Part shown: piece by piece, positions 10,843 through 26,531 of the stretch | Position numbering within the stretch: position 1 is the first letter of the stretch | Layout: each line of letters opens with the position of its first letter | From: Corythoichthys intestinalis | Lineage: Eukaryota; Chordata; Actinopteri; Syngnathiformes; Syngnathidae | Length of the DNA: 64,000 nt | Assembly (NCBI RefSeq): GCF_030265065.1 | Contig: NC_080396.1 | Coordinates: 48,225,501-48,289,500, forward strand | Reading direction: 5' to 3' | Program-made: the position numbers and the translations under genes | The notes under the pieces: model-generated | Seen by the model: only the letters and a program-made list of their open reading frames with translations | Database searches by the model: none | Told to the model about the DNA's origin: nothing

Positions 10843-13181
10843 GCAATTGAAAACAAGTGTGGATCAATGGCGCCACCTGCGGGACAAAAGAATGATTTAA
10901 GGTCAGTTTGGATTTGACCTTATCTGTGTGTCAGTGAGAGAAGCTGGGTGTTTGAGAACACATGACTGCATGATAGGTGTTTGTTTGACAACGTGCACTA
11001 GTTGGACATAGATTCAGATCATTCCATTGTGCTAGCATACTTAATTTAGTGAATGGACGAAACAAGAGCCACACATAAACACGCATGCATTTATTTATTA
11101 ATGGATTTATCACGGTGTCCACAGATCATTGTGTCTCAGATGCATATGACATCTTCGGTGACATGGATCAGGTGCCATCGGGTCAGAAGCTGCCTTAAGT
11201 GTCAAAGATACTAGCAGCGTTGAATGATTAATCAGCAATTGATGACATCATGGAGAAAGGCAGATGCTCCTATCACACCTTTTAGCGTCTCAGGCTGTAC
11301 AGTGTTTGGAATCAGATCCCAATCCACAATATAGTGCCCTATATTGTCGAACTCCTTGAATATGTTGTAAGATTAGTTTTAGTTTATATGTTTGCTACTT
11401 CGTTAAATGCAGCTGAATTGTACAAAAATTGAATGATCGCTTCCAGCCCCTCCCAGTTGAAATCATTGGACGTCTATAGACAAGTTTCCGAGGTACTCGC
11501 GCTTTAGTTCCGCATTTCTGCTCACGACGTCTGTTTTACACTTTCTCCATCCAAAACAACAGTAGAACTGGAGTGACATCACTCATTCAAAATCCCTCAA
11601 AAAAGACAATTTGGAAATACCGCATCCATCTGCCATCATCACGACATGGGAGGACAACATGTTCATGAAAGCAGATGTAGAATCGAGCCCGTGCCACAAC
11701 AAAGACTCTGTGTTTATGTATCCATGTTGCCGCTGGTGTTATGGAAGGTATGTTCTTCCTTTCCCTGCATTTTCATGTGTCCGATGCTCAAAACATGAAG
11801 CTAAAATCTTGCGCATGTAATGACTTGTTGTCCTGACGATGATGATTGTAATTATGAGGATATTTAATATTTTTTAGTACAACCACTGTTAGGGGTGTGA
11901 CAAAATATCGAAATGGTGATATATCGTGATACTTTGTATCCCAAAAGGTTATCGATATGCTCCTGCCAAGAATCGAGGTATCGTTTTAAAAAGGTGTCAA
12001 TGTTTACAAAAAAAAAAAAAGAACCAATAAGTTCCTACCAAATTCTTCCACCATAATAGTGTCTCAGTTAACTCTAAGGCTGCCATTGACGGTGTCCAAA
12101 CCATTCAGCAGACCAAGACTACCAACCACAGCATTCGCAGGTCCATTTACAGGTCATTTCCTGTTGAGTTTGAATCACTGCCTATTGATTTGGGTGATTC
12201 CCAGGTCACTTCCTCGACTGTAACTCAAAATCAAGTGACCCATAAAATATCCCAAAATCAACAGGAAGTAGCTGGAAATCAACAGGTAAATGACCTTAAA
12301 TGGCCCAAAATTACCTCATTGCCTGGCATTGACTGCCGCTGACAGCCATAAATAGACGTTCAATCAGTTTGAAGCGGGAGGGATGGCAGCGAATGAGTGG
12401 CACCCTCCCACTTCAAATGGATTGGACGTGATAAACTCATTCCAATTCACAGCAGAAACTTGTTTTTTCTATTTATTAGTTTTTTTGTAGAATATCCTAG
12501 AATGATTTCCTGACCAATATATCGATAATCTTTGTATCGCCATATCGTCAGATCATCGTTATCGTGAGCTTTTTATCGCAAATCGAATCGTATCGTGAGG
12601 TACCAAGAGGTTCCCACTCCTAACCACTGTACTGCTGTGGCGGCAACACATGCTATCTGCTGCTAGCCTGTTGCTAATCAGTACGTGTTGGATGGCACAA
12701 TTAGGTAAACTCATAAATGCAAGTGTTACAAATATTTTGTTCGTTTGTTTACAGGTGGAAAACACTGTTAGGCAAGGTAAGACAACTTGATGTGCCTCAC
12801 AACACTTACTGTCCGTTGATGGACATATATCGAGACTACGTGCTTTCTACTTTGATGATGGAAGGCTCCACTTATGCTCCACCTTCGTTAATATTTTTCT
12901 AATTTTATAAATTGTGATTTATTGACCTGTTTTGCACATGCACCAATCGTTTTAAATAAAACAAGACTCATGTTGTCTAAATGTTTTATTGCGATCAATA
13001 TCTGCAATAAAAAAAAAATGACATACTGTTTTTGTTTATATGTACATACCTTCTAGTATTTCCTTGTAACAACAAAATCCGTGTCAGCCCTTCTGCTTTC
13101 GGCAACTGTAATATTATTTGTAATTTCACCTCATTTTGGTCACTCGAATGGCCGGCGTATCAATCTACAGCTCCCCATATA
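10843..13181. other. Intergenic region between grm6 and the Tc1 copy
   Basis: No convincing gene is present. The frame at 11611-11820 (MEIPHPSAIITTWEDN...) is followed by a donor-like gtatgttc, and an acceptor-like tttgtttacag lies near 12752. A spliced non-coding or repeat-derived transcript is possible, but no family is recognised. A hAT miniature element occupies 11891-12622. It contains 'ggctgccattgacgg', a short motif repeated throughout the window. Confidence 0.4.
11891..12622. mobile_element. hAT miniature element, perfect 8-bp duplication
   Basis: Ends TAGGGGTGTGACAAAATATC and GGTTCCCACTCCTA are flanked by ACCACTGT at 11883-11890 and 12623-12630, identical over 8 bp. The end regions are rich in 'atcgtgat' and 'atcgaatcg'. 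A related copy lies at about 29926-30700. There is no coding capacity. Between the ends is a segment with 'aggtcacttcctg' and its inverted counterpart, and the CCATTGACGG-type motif. Confidence 0.85.
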
Positions 13182-14782
13182 CAATGGGGCAAATAAGTAT
13201 TTAGTCAACCACCAATTATGCAAGTTCTCCTACTTGAAAAGATTAGAGAGGCCTGTAATTGTCAACATGGGTAAACCTCAACCATGACATACAGAATGTG
13301 GAAAAAAAACAGAAAATCACATTGTTTGATTGTTAAAGAATTTTTTTCCAAATTGGAGTGGAAAATAAGTATTTGGTCACCTACAAACAAGCAAGATTTC
13401 TGGCTGTCAAAGAGGTCTAACTTCTAATGAGGTCTAACGAGGCTCCACTCGTTACCTGTATTAATGGCACCTGTTTTAACTCATTATCGGTATAAAAGAC
13501 ACCTGTCCACAATCACATCAGTCACACTCCAAACTCCAGTATGGCCAAGACCAAAGAGCTGTCGAAAGACATCAGAGCCAAAATTGTAGACCTGCACCAG
13601 GCTGGGAAGACTGAATCTGCAATAGGTAAAACGCTTGGTGTAAAGAAATCAACTATGGGAGCAAATATTAGAAAATAGAAGACATACAAGACCACTGATA
13701 AATCTCCCTCGATCTGGGGCTCCATGCAAGATCTCACCCCGTGGCGTCAAAATGATGACAAGAATGGTGAGCAAAAATCCCAGAACCACACAGGGGGACC
13801 TATTGAATGACCTACAGAGAGCTGGGACCACAGTAACAAAGGCTACTATCAGTAACACAATGCGGCGCCGGGGACTCAAATCCTGCTCTGCCAGACGTGT
13901 CCCCCAGCTTAAGAAAGTACACGTCCGGGCCGGTCTGCGGTTCGCTAGAGAACATTTGGATGATCCAGAAGAGGACTGGGAGAATGTGTTATGGTCAGAT
14001 GAAACCAAAATAGAACTTTTTGGTAGAAACACAGGTTCTCGTGTTTGGAGGAGAAAGAATTCTGAATTGCATTCGAAGAACACCATACCCACTGTGAAGC
14101 ATGGGGGTGGAAACATCATGCTTTGGGGCTGTTTTTCTGCAAAGGGACCAGGACGACTGATCTGTGTAAAGGAAAGAATGAATGAGGCCATGTCTCGAAA
14201 GATTTTCAGTGAAAATCTCCTTCCATCAGCAAGGGCATTGAAGATGAGACGTGGCTGGGTCTTTCAGCATGACAATGACCCAAACACACAGCCAGGGCAA
14301 CAAAGGAGTGGCTTCGTAAGAAGCATTTCAAGGTCCTGGAGTGGCCTAGCCAGTCTCCAGATCTCAACCCCATAGAAAATCTGTGGAGGAAGTTGAAAAT
14401 CCGTGTTGCCCAACGACAGCCCTAAAACATCACTGCTCTAGAGGAGGTCTGCATGGAGGAATGGGCTAAAATACCAGCAAAAGTGTGTGAAAAGCTTGTG
14501 AAGAGTTACAGAAAACGTTTGGCCTCTGTTATTGCCAACAAAGGGTACATAACAAAGTATTGAGATGAAGTTTTGGTATTGACCAAATACTTATTTTCCA
14601 CCATGATTTGCAAATGAATTATTTAAAAATCAAACAATGTGATTTTCTGAGTTTTTTTTTTCCCACATTCTGTCTCTCACTGTTGAGGGTTACCCATGTT
14701 GACAATTACAGGCCTCTCTAATATTTTCAAGTGGGAGAACTTGCACTATTAGTGGTTGACTAAATACTTATTTGCCCCACTG
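13182..14782 (+). mobile_element. Tc1-family transposon, near full length, broken transposase
   Basis: Inverted ends CAATGGGGCAAATAAG and CTTATTTGCCCCACTG lie inside TA (13180-13181 and 14783-14784). The arms are long, about 200 bp. The transposase starts at 13541 ([19 protein letters not shown]), meets a stop at the end of the first helix-turn-helix, then continues from 13752 in an open frame with the second DNA-binding domain. The DDE blocks [13 protein letters not shown] and QHDNDPN follow. The frame shifts near 14285, and the final block, with NPIENLW, is in another frame. The element is therefore inactive. Confidence 0.92.
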
Positions 14783-16345
14783 TACTTCATAATTATTATA
14801 TTATGAAGTCTATGAGCTCACGTTAACACAGGTTGCACAGGTTGTTATAATTTGGTCCAGGAATGATCAAGGAAGTGATAAGGACAAACATACAATATAT
14901 TAGGTAGATCCTAAGGCTTATAGCACATCTTTAACTTATTTTCTGCAGCTGGTTTCGATTTGAGGCGTATGGTGAGGTAGGGTCCACACTGGCCCATTGC
15001 AGCTACTAGCTTGTCGCTGATCAAAACATTCCACTTCCAACCACATATATAGGCGCTTCGAGGAGTTCACGCACAGCACAGAAAGTCTCTGAGTCTCATC
15101 TAAGTCGTGCTGAACCCTTTTTTGGAGATTTTGTGAGTTCCTCCGGTCTGATTTTGCAGTTTTAACTTGGTCAACACACTGTTTACTTAAACCGCACTCC
15201 ATGTTGTTCTGTCTAAACCGGAAGTTCGAAGCAGAAATTGTCAAAGATGGCGCCGCCCATATATCCGCAGTAGGCGCCAGGAGGCGTTTTCAATATCAAT
15301 TCATTTCTGTCGTTTACCAACTACCACAAAACAAACTCAGTGACCTTTACTGGCAGTGAAGGAGTTAAACTAATAGTTTTCAGTAGATGTCCACTATCCC
15401 TGAGAGGGTTCAAATGTCTCATGTTGTAATTTCTGTTGGTTATTATTTAACATGAGGTTTGTGTACGAGTGACTACTATACGCTGGACTTATTCAATCTA
15501 CAGTTGAGGTAATATTTTTTGTCCCCCAACCCCCACACCCTTCTTATGCCCCCCTGAAGACCACTGCACTGAAGCCACTTTTGTCTTGTGATAATAAATT
15601 TAGTAGATATGTCTTCCAACTCGACGAAAAATCCTCAAGGAAAGGAAAATTGAATAGGTTTTTAACACATTGGCTGCCATTGACGGCGATAGACGTCCAA
15701 TCCATTTTGACTATAGGGGGGCTGACAGCAATCATTCTGTTTCGAAAGGCTGTCTGGGCGCTCGAGTGTGCGCATGCTCCGTGCATCTTCATCCCCTCCT
15801 TGCTTGCGCTTCATCGTCAGCCTTGCGGCTCGGACTTGCCTTGGCGCAAACGCGTCATAGACGGGCAACCGCAGCGACCTCAAAGATGCTTCAAAGATGA
15901 AGGTATGCGCCTCAATCTGCCTTTTTTCCTTCCTCGACGGAAAAAATAAATAAACGATACGCCAATAAGCTATTTTTAATGATGAGGCATAAAGGGGGAG
16001 GTGACCGGCGGTGCCTAAATAACGAACGGGAGGATGTGCAATATATAACACGTGACGTTTGAGCTGTCAATGGAAGGGCAAGATGAATGGAGGACGTGTT
16101 TTTCTTCCAAGCAGCACTGACAAGACGATGTCAGGACCATATTGAAATACACGATCGGAAAAGACGAAGCTGATGCTCGACCACAAAACAACATAGTTTC
16201 TTGTTGTCAACACCAGTGTGTCCTTGTTTTCCCACGTTTTTAAGGGTTAGTCCTGAATTGGTTGTAATTTAGGCAACGATGTTTCAACGAAGAAAAAAAT
16301 GGTCATTGTCATGTTTGTATTTTGAGGAAAATCATGATACATACA

Positions 16346-16401
<56 letters not shown>
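14783..16401. other. Intergenic region upstream of amigo1
   Basis: No coding gene is seen. Positions 15760-15905 are relatively GC-rich and end in a donor-like 'gatgaaggtatgcgcc'. This could be an untranslated first exon of amigo1, a low-confidence guess from position alone. The motif 'ggctgccattgacggcgat' occurs at 15672. An AT dinucleotide tract runs from about 16347 to 16401. Confidence 0.35.
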
Positions 16402-18060
<1,659 letters not shown>

Positions 18061-18592
18061 TGTATAGAAAACATTTGTGATATATTTTGTGCTTTTGTTT
18101 ACATGTACATACAAAAAGCCTACCTTCTTTTATATATTTTCTTTTATCAGGTTATCAACAATATAGGTTGGTTTTACAGAAAACACAACCCTCTCTCCTC
18201 TCTCATGTGGACTCAAAAAGTGGGCTGCTCGCATCTTTAAAATTGTACATTGCTGCCATCTGCTGTCGGTTGAGTGGCAGTAAAATTGTTTCCAAGCTTG
18301 ACGTATACACGTTCCTGTTGAAAAACATAATCGATGGGTATACCCGTCGATTGGAAAATTTAATTATTACGAATATAATGAATGGTCTACGGCATTGAAT
18401 GAGTTATTATAAACACAAAACATTGATGAACATGGTCATCTTTTAGATATGCCGTTTTATTATTTACATGTAAAGAAAAGTTTTCATTCAACTGTTTCAG
18501 CAACAAAATTGTCAAAAACAACAATATTACTGTACATTTTTTTTATTGCTTTCAGTGAAATGTAACTTTTAAATGTATACTGTATCATATAT

Positions 18593-18806
18593 TAGGGGTC
18601 TGCAACCCTGGTCCTCGAGAGCCGGTATCCAGCTTGTTTTCAATGTCTCCCTTCTTTAACATACCTGAATCAAATGATCAGCTGATCAGCAAGCTCTGCA
18701 GGAGCCTGATAACAATCTTGATTATTGGATTCAGCTGTGTCAAAGGAGGGAGACATTTAAAACAAGCTGGATAGCAGCTCTCGAGGACCTGGGTTGCAGA
18801 CCCCTG
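18593..18806. mobile_element. Short hAT foldback element, 214 bp, perfect 8-bp duplication
   Basis: Ends TAGGGGTCTGCAACCCTGG and TGGGTTGCAGACCCCTG are almost perfect inverted copies. They extend inward through 'ctcgagagc', 'atccagcttgttt' and 'gggagacattt'. The flanks TCATATAT at 18585-18592 and 18807-18814 are identical. It is a compact non-autonomous element just upstream of amigo1. Confidence 0.88.
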
Positions 18807-19065
18807 TCATATATTGTATTGAATCAACTGAATCGAAACCAATCGTAGTATACTTCGTAATGTCAGCAAATACTGGCTTGTGTTAAAAAAAAAATCAGTA
18901 TTAAATTGTCATGAAATTGGTCATTTACACCCCCAACACTGAAAGTGTTCAATATACTTCTCCCGTTTTCAGCTCCACTAGGCGATGCCCAAGACTTCTT
19001 CAGCAGCCGTTTTCTGGTAGCGATACGACAAGTCAGCTCCCCGGTGTAGAAATCAAGCAACATTC

Positions 19066-20574
19066 ATGCGGGCTGCTGCCATGTCGCAGTCGTGCAACAG
19101 AAAGCGCACAGCCCAGAGCGACTGCTTGGAGCGATTCCTGTCGTTGGCCATGTGTGTGGGCCTCTTGTGGCCTCCAGGGGGAGCGTCAGTGGCGCCATGC
19201 ATCTGCGCCTCCAACATCCTTAGCTGCTCCAAGATGAATCTTAGCAGCATACCGACAGGGCTGCCTTTGTACACGGCCGTCCTGGATCTCAGCTACAACG
19301 ACATCAACAAGCTGAAATCGGAATGGACCCCGGTGAAGCTCCCGAAGCTACGCAACCTGCTGCTGAGCCACAACGGTTTGCTATTCCTGTCTTCGGAGGC
19401 CTTTGTAAACGTGAAACAACTGCGCCACCTGGACCTGTCCTCCAACAGCCTGCAGCTGCTGGACGAGTTTGTGTTTGAACCGCTGGTCAACCTGGAGGTT
19501 CTACTTTTGTACAATAACAAAATCACCCAGATTGATCGCTCGGCCTTCATCACCACGCTCAACATTCAGAAGCTCTATCTGAGCCACAACCAAATCTCTC
19601 GTTTCCCCGTCGAACTCATCAGGGAGAAGTCACGTCTGGAGAAGCTCAGCCTGCTGGATGTGTCGTCCAACAAGATTAAAACGCTTCCTTTGGACGAGAT
19701 GCGAGCACTGCCCGCCTGGTTACGAAACGGCCTGTATTTCCACAACAACCCGCTACTGTGTCACTGTGACCTCTACACCCTGGTCGCCCACTGGGACCTT
19801 CGCAAGCTCAACTCTGTTGCGGACTTTAGGGGTGAATTTACATGCATCCTGCAGGGCCCGCAGAAAACGCGAGTAGACGTCTTTGAGCTAAGCGGCGAAA
19901 GCATGAACTGCAGCACCTTCAAGGAGGCAGAAGAGGAAGCCTTCCTAGAGCAAACACTAACCCTTGCTTGCGACACCAAGCGCAGAAACATGTTAAAGAC
20001 CTGGACACTTCCCGGTTCTGCCGCGCTGATCTCTGGAGGCAACCAGACAGCCATGGTCATGCCGGATGGCAGCCTGCGAGTCAGTCCAGTTCGGTCTGAG
20101 GACTCCGGAACCTACACCTGCTTCGCCACCAGCGAGGCCTTCAACGAGACCATCTACGTGGTGCTGAAGGTTCACAACTTTACCATGCACGGTGGCAGCG
20201 AGACCCTCAACACAGCATACACCACCTTGGTGGGTTGCCTAGCCAGCGTGGTCCTGGTTCTGGTCTACCTCTACCTAACACCGTGTCGCTGCTTCTGCTG
20301 CCCTGGTAAGGGCAAAGCCCGCGGCGACGACAGCATCCGCTCGTCGGTGCTCAGTGTGACGCCCACCCACGGTGCAGACCCTGCTGCACTCCATAGGCAC
20401 GTGGTCTTCACGGACACCAAAGAGGCACGGGGCCTGAATGGCAAGCTTAACCCCAACGTCGACCAGGATGACCACGAGACTGAGGAGGCACGCTCTCTGA
20501 TGAAGGGAACCAGGAAGAAGTCAATCACCGAGTCCATCAGCTCGGTTTTTTCTGACACTCCAATGATGGTCTGA
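19066..20574 (+). CDS. amigo1: AMIGO1, leucine-rich-repeat and Ig-domain adhesion protein
   Basis: Single-pass neuronal adhesion protein; AMIGO1 promotes neurite growth and is an auxiliary subunit of Kv2.1 channels. The 502-residue frame lies in one exon, as in mammals (493 aa). A hydrophobic signal lies near residues 25-42, then CICASNILSC, about six leucine-rich repeats (LRNLLLSHN, LRHLDLSSN, LEVLLLYNN, IQKLYLSHN) and a C-terminal cap starting NNPLLCHC at about 226. The Ig domain has cysteines in LACDTK (about 301) and TYTCFA (about 349). The membrane helix is LVGCLASVVLVLVYLYL (about 387-404), and the tail ends SSVFSDTPMMV. TAYTTLVGC and the SVFSDTP tail favour AMIGO1 over AMIGO2/3. An acceptor (cgttttcag) at 18972 marks a 93-base untranslated stretch before the start; Met at 19081 is an alternative start. 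The N-terminal cap shows three cysteines where I recall four in human. Confidence 0.97.
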   Translation: MRAAAMSQSCNRKRTAQSDCLERFLSLAMCVGLLWPPGGASVAPCICASNILSCSKMNLSSIPTGLPLYTAVLDLSYNDINKLKSEWTPVKLPKLRNLLLSHNGLLFLSSEAFVNVKQLRHLDLSSNSLQLLDEFVFEPLVNLEVLLLYNNKITQIDRSAFITTLNIQKLYLSHNQISRFPVELIREKSRLEKLSLLDVSSNKIKTLPLDEMRALPAWLRNGLYFHNNPLLCHCDLYTLVAHWDLRKLNSVADFRGEFTCILQGPQKTRVDVFELSGESMNCSTFKEAEEEAFLEQTLTLACDTKRRNMLKTWTLPGSAALISGGNQTAMVMPDGSLRVSPVRSEDSGTYTCFATSEAFNETIYVVLKVHNFTMHGGSETLNTAYTTLVGCLASVVLVLVYLYLTPCRCFCCPGKGKARGDDSIRSSVLSVTPTHGADPAALHRHVVFTDTKEARGLNGKLNPNVDQDDHETEEARSLMKGTRKKSITESISSVFSDTPMMV

Positions 20575-23500
20575 AAGGGACGATGACCTTGGACTGTTTT
20601 TTTTTCTCCAGCATTTTCATGTGTAGCACTTATTGATTGACATACTGTGAAAGGACAAGACGAGTGGGCGTCTCAGAAGGTGATCAAGGCAACTGGACTC
20701 TTCTTAGTTGTTGTTATTCTTTGTACATGCCTACACAGATATTTTGGTCAAGATATGATACTAACAGCCAATTTTGCTTCTCACCTAGAACGTATAGTAG
20801 CATAGCTAGTGTTCCCCCTCAGACTTGATGCGAGCCTGCAAGTTCTGAACCCCCACAAACCCCCACAAAGATTTATACAGTGGTACCTTGACAAAGATTG
20901 GTGGATGATTTGTTTTGCGTTTTAAAAACTAATTGAGATATGGACAAGCTTCAAAATCACCGTCACTCGACTGTGATTCACTTTTAGCTGTTTATTGATC
21001 CGTTTAGTCATTTGACATAGTGTATGTGTAAAGTGAGTGACGAGCTTCGTTATAGAAAAAAAAATCAACTCATAGATGGCACGGTAATCGCCTACAGATT
21101 TCATGAGATTGCGGCAAAATTCTATAAAGCACCTCACCTCAACATAGCTTGATGGCACCAAACCACTACTTAATTGATTTGCCAGAAGCGGGACAACAAC
21201 AAATTGGTTGGGTCTTTCCAAAAATCTGCAAGTAGCTTGTCAGGAATATATGGGGGGAACACTGCATATATACAGGTAATCTAGTACAGGGATTGGCTTT
21301 GACTAACATTGACTGACTGCTTTGGAGAAGCAGAACTTGGTGAAAAAGGCTGGATTTGCTGTGCAGGCTTCAAGTTAAACCCGTTCCCATGTTTTGCTCT
21401 CAGGTGACATTTTAAGAATATGCTCAATGGCGGTGTTGAGACCATAATCAGTTAAAATTCGATGTTTTCAGATCAGAATCAAAACCAAAAAAAATCGTTT
21501 CAGTTTGGAACACAACTTAATTCCACTTTAACTTTTTAAAATATCCATTGGTAATACAAACCCATATGCGTATGCATTAACACCAGGAATATACACACAG
21601 AAAAAAGCCTACTGCAAATAAGTGCAACCTCATTTCTAAAGAATTTGAGATGTTGTGTTGAACATAAATAAAACCAGAATACATTGATTCGCAAATCAAG
21701 TTCAATCTATATTTAATTGAATACACTACAAAGGGAAGATATAATGAATAGATGATAAAATGCCTAAATTCTTTGCAATTGTAAACTGAGATTTATTGTC
21801 CTAAAACTGTTCAACTATTTTCTCACACACTTGTTCACAAAGAGGGGAACCTCACGTCATTTTAGCTTTTATTGAATAATCCAAGTAGAGATTTGTGTAT
21901 GTCACCCTTTAGTGGTTGACCGCCATTACTGGGGTGTTTGCACTCCTATAGCAGCCCAGCGTCAGTCAATGTAAACAGTAATGTAGCTGCTGTTGGCTGT
22001 GTGCGGCACACCTCAGCAATGGCAGACGGGGTACTTCCGATCATTTTGTTCAGATTGGTCTATACTCGATTATGGCCGTCGCCTGTTCCCAATTAGCCTG
22101 TTCACCTGTGACATCTTCCACTTGGTGTTTGATGAGCATTCCTCAACTTTCTCAGTGTTTTTGCCACCGGCGCCAGCTTTTTTTGGTAACATGTTGCAGC
22201 CCTTACATTCTAAGTTAATGATTATTTGCCAATAGGTTTGACCTATAAATACAGTATTTGGTCTTTGGAGTACTTCCATCTAGATTGAACATAATTTGCA
22301 GATCCTTGTATTCTGTTTTTATGTTTTGCAAGTCCCAGTTTCATTAGAATTGGGGTTGTATCCCATTTGATATCTTATAATATACAAATATACTGAATTA
22401 CAAGTGCGTAGAAAACAGCGCTACTTTACCAACTCATATCAAAGAACAATAAACAGGAGTTTAGGAGATGCAGTAATGAACAATTTTTTAAAAACAGATT
22501 CTTCAAGCTGTTTAATGACATTCCCAAAAGACGTGTTTTTGGAACAACAACAAAACTTGACTTCCCGATAGCTTAATACTAAAAGACAATGCAAAATGTC
22601 ACAACAAAGTAATCATTTTACAAAATATTTAATTCTTGACATTCTATTTAATTTTGTTTCTATTACTGTATACGTTTTTATTGTGCATTCTATAGAGCAC
22701 TATCTTATTGTAAAAACACGACACAAATTTTCATTCATTTTTTTTTTTCCCAGAGGTGATGGAAAAAATTAATGGTATTGCTATTCAATTCCAGTTTAAA
22801 TAGTGAGAGTGTTTTAGTTATGAGAAAACTCGTAGTTGAATTTAATTGTGTCCATCATTAAATCTGTAGTCCTGTACAGTCAGTGACATTTTGTATATGT
22901 ATTATTTATGTTGTCTTGTGTTAATGTTTGCGTACTTATCTGGGGGCAATTTGCGGGTTGTTTCATGTCTGGGTGTAAACGCTGTCGTATGGGCTCAGCT
23001 AAATGTAAATGAAATTTGGGCCTTAAGAGGGAATTGGGCCCTTGGACCTGCAGTGAAAATCCAGCCTCCATCAGATATTTTGACAGAAGTGTAGCAGCAT
23101 TAGAAGGGTCATGGGTGGCCAAATCATAGCCCAGTGATCCTTCTGTAGTCACACATAGTCTTTGTTCATACATTTAACTCTGTATAATGCTGTGTAAGCC
23201 TTATGTAACTAAAACAAGATATAACCTCCGGAAAATAAATATTGAATGCAGGGAAATGTTTTGTCTGGCTGAAATATCAACATATTTTGCATGGATGGTT
23301 CTGAGATCAAATCATCATTCAGGCATTCAAGTAGCACTGCCTTAGGGGTTGCTCCATATGTTTCATCACAGTAATATCTCCAATTGTTCATCCAATATAT
23401 CTTCGTTTTTACTTTCCAACCGAAAATGTCGAATTGTACAGGTCACATTAACAATACTGTAGTGAAAAAAAGAGATTGATGTATCTTAGTCTCGTTTTTT

Positions 23501-24323
23501 ATTTTTTAATTACAAATGGGATTATATAATAACTGTTTGTTCCGTGACACTGACTAGACATTGTCAATTGTTTGCAGTGAATATTTGCTGGTGAACAGTC
23601 AAGGATGTAGGCTACGAAGCTGTAAATTTGTCATTTCTGAAATGAATGTGATTTTTTTTTTATTTTGCCGCTTAAAAGGGCATCATTTTCATTTCTGGGA
23701 TGAGTGGTCGTCTAATCCAGGCAGTTGGCATAGAATGAGACAATGGCTTTGCGTTATTGTTGTTGTGGTTTGACTCAGGACAAAAAGACATCGCGGGACT
23801 GCCTTGCTGTTTGATGACTCCCCGTGAGGCATTACGGCTCGGTTCCATTTTGTCCGCGTTGTTTCCGAGAGCAAGTGTGATGTACTTTAACAGTAAATTT
23901 CATGCCCCAAATATCCCCATGTAGTTGTTTAGCGGTAGAGCATCATCACAAGTACACATTTACAAAAGCATTTGCCATCGAGACAACGATAATTACATAC
24001 ACATAGGGCTTAATAGAGCAAATTTCCTATTCGGCTGATTATGCAAAGTATGCGAGCCCCATCCTGTACAATTTTAGGTGTAGGTCCTGTAGTCATTTAT
24101 GTTATGTTCTGTTATGATAGACATGTACACCAAATTCCATAATGATTGATTAAACTGATGCCAGGTGGGATATTTTTCCAACTTTGAATGCAACTGTGTT
24201 GTCCTTAAAGAATAAATTAAGCATAATAGTAATTGTGAAATGGCTTTTGTTTTTTTTTAAATCACTGATCTTATTCATTTGGTTAGGCCTAATAAATAGT
24301 ACCCTCTGGCAGCATTGCTCCTA
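20575..24323 (+). other. Probable long amigo1 3' untranslated region and flank
   Basis: No transposon and no coding frame of note were recognised in this stretch, which is unusual for this window. Poly-A signals include AATAAA near 21666 and 22448. The absence of repeats suggests a long 3' untranslated region, as is common for neuronal genes, but the end point cannot be fixed from sequence alone. Confidence 0.4.
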
Positions 24324-25825
<1,502 letters not shown>

Positions 25826-26531
25826 TATAAAGGTGCTGTGAGGGTGAACTTGGCAGAATATTCCAAGCACCTTTACTGCGCGGGTGTGAAAAGGAAGTCC
25901 CACTTTCCAGGATCATATAATGTAGCATCTTCGAGTGTAGGAAGTGGAACTAACACATACAGTGTATCACAAAAGTGAGTACACCCCTCGCATTTCAACA
26001 CATATTTATATCTTTTCATGGGACAACACTGACAAAATGACACTTTGACACAATGAAAAGTAGTCTGTGTGGAGCATATATAAGAGAGTTAATTTATTTT
26101 CCCCTAAAAAACCCTCAAAATATAGCCATTAATATCCAACCCCTGGCAACAAAAGTGAGTACACCGCATGGGAACTACATACATCCCTGAATGTCCAAAT
26201 TGAGTACTGCTTGTCATTTTCCTTCCAAAATGTCATGTGACTTGCTGCGGAGATTGAAGAGGTGGGGGCGGGGCGGTCATTCCCACCACCATGCTTGACT
26301 GTAGGCATGACACACTTATCTTTGCACTCCTCACCTGGTCGCTGCCACACATGCTTGAGACCATCGAAACCAAACAAATTAATCTTCGTCTCATCAGACC
26401 ATAGAACATGGTTCCAGTAATCCATGTGGTTTGTTGATATGTCTACAGCAAACTGTTTGCTGGCTTTCTTGTGTACTGTCTTAAGAAGAGGCTTCCTCCT
26501 GGGTGACAGCCATGCACACCAATTTGATGTA

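Noticed and set aside
15581-16051. Overlapping open frames of up to 129 residues on both strands near 15.6-16.0 kb
   Set aside because: No family features. The sequence contains the dispersed GACGTCC motif and lies in the probable amigo1 upstream region.
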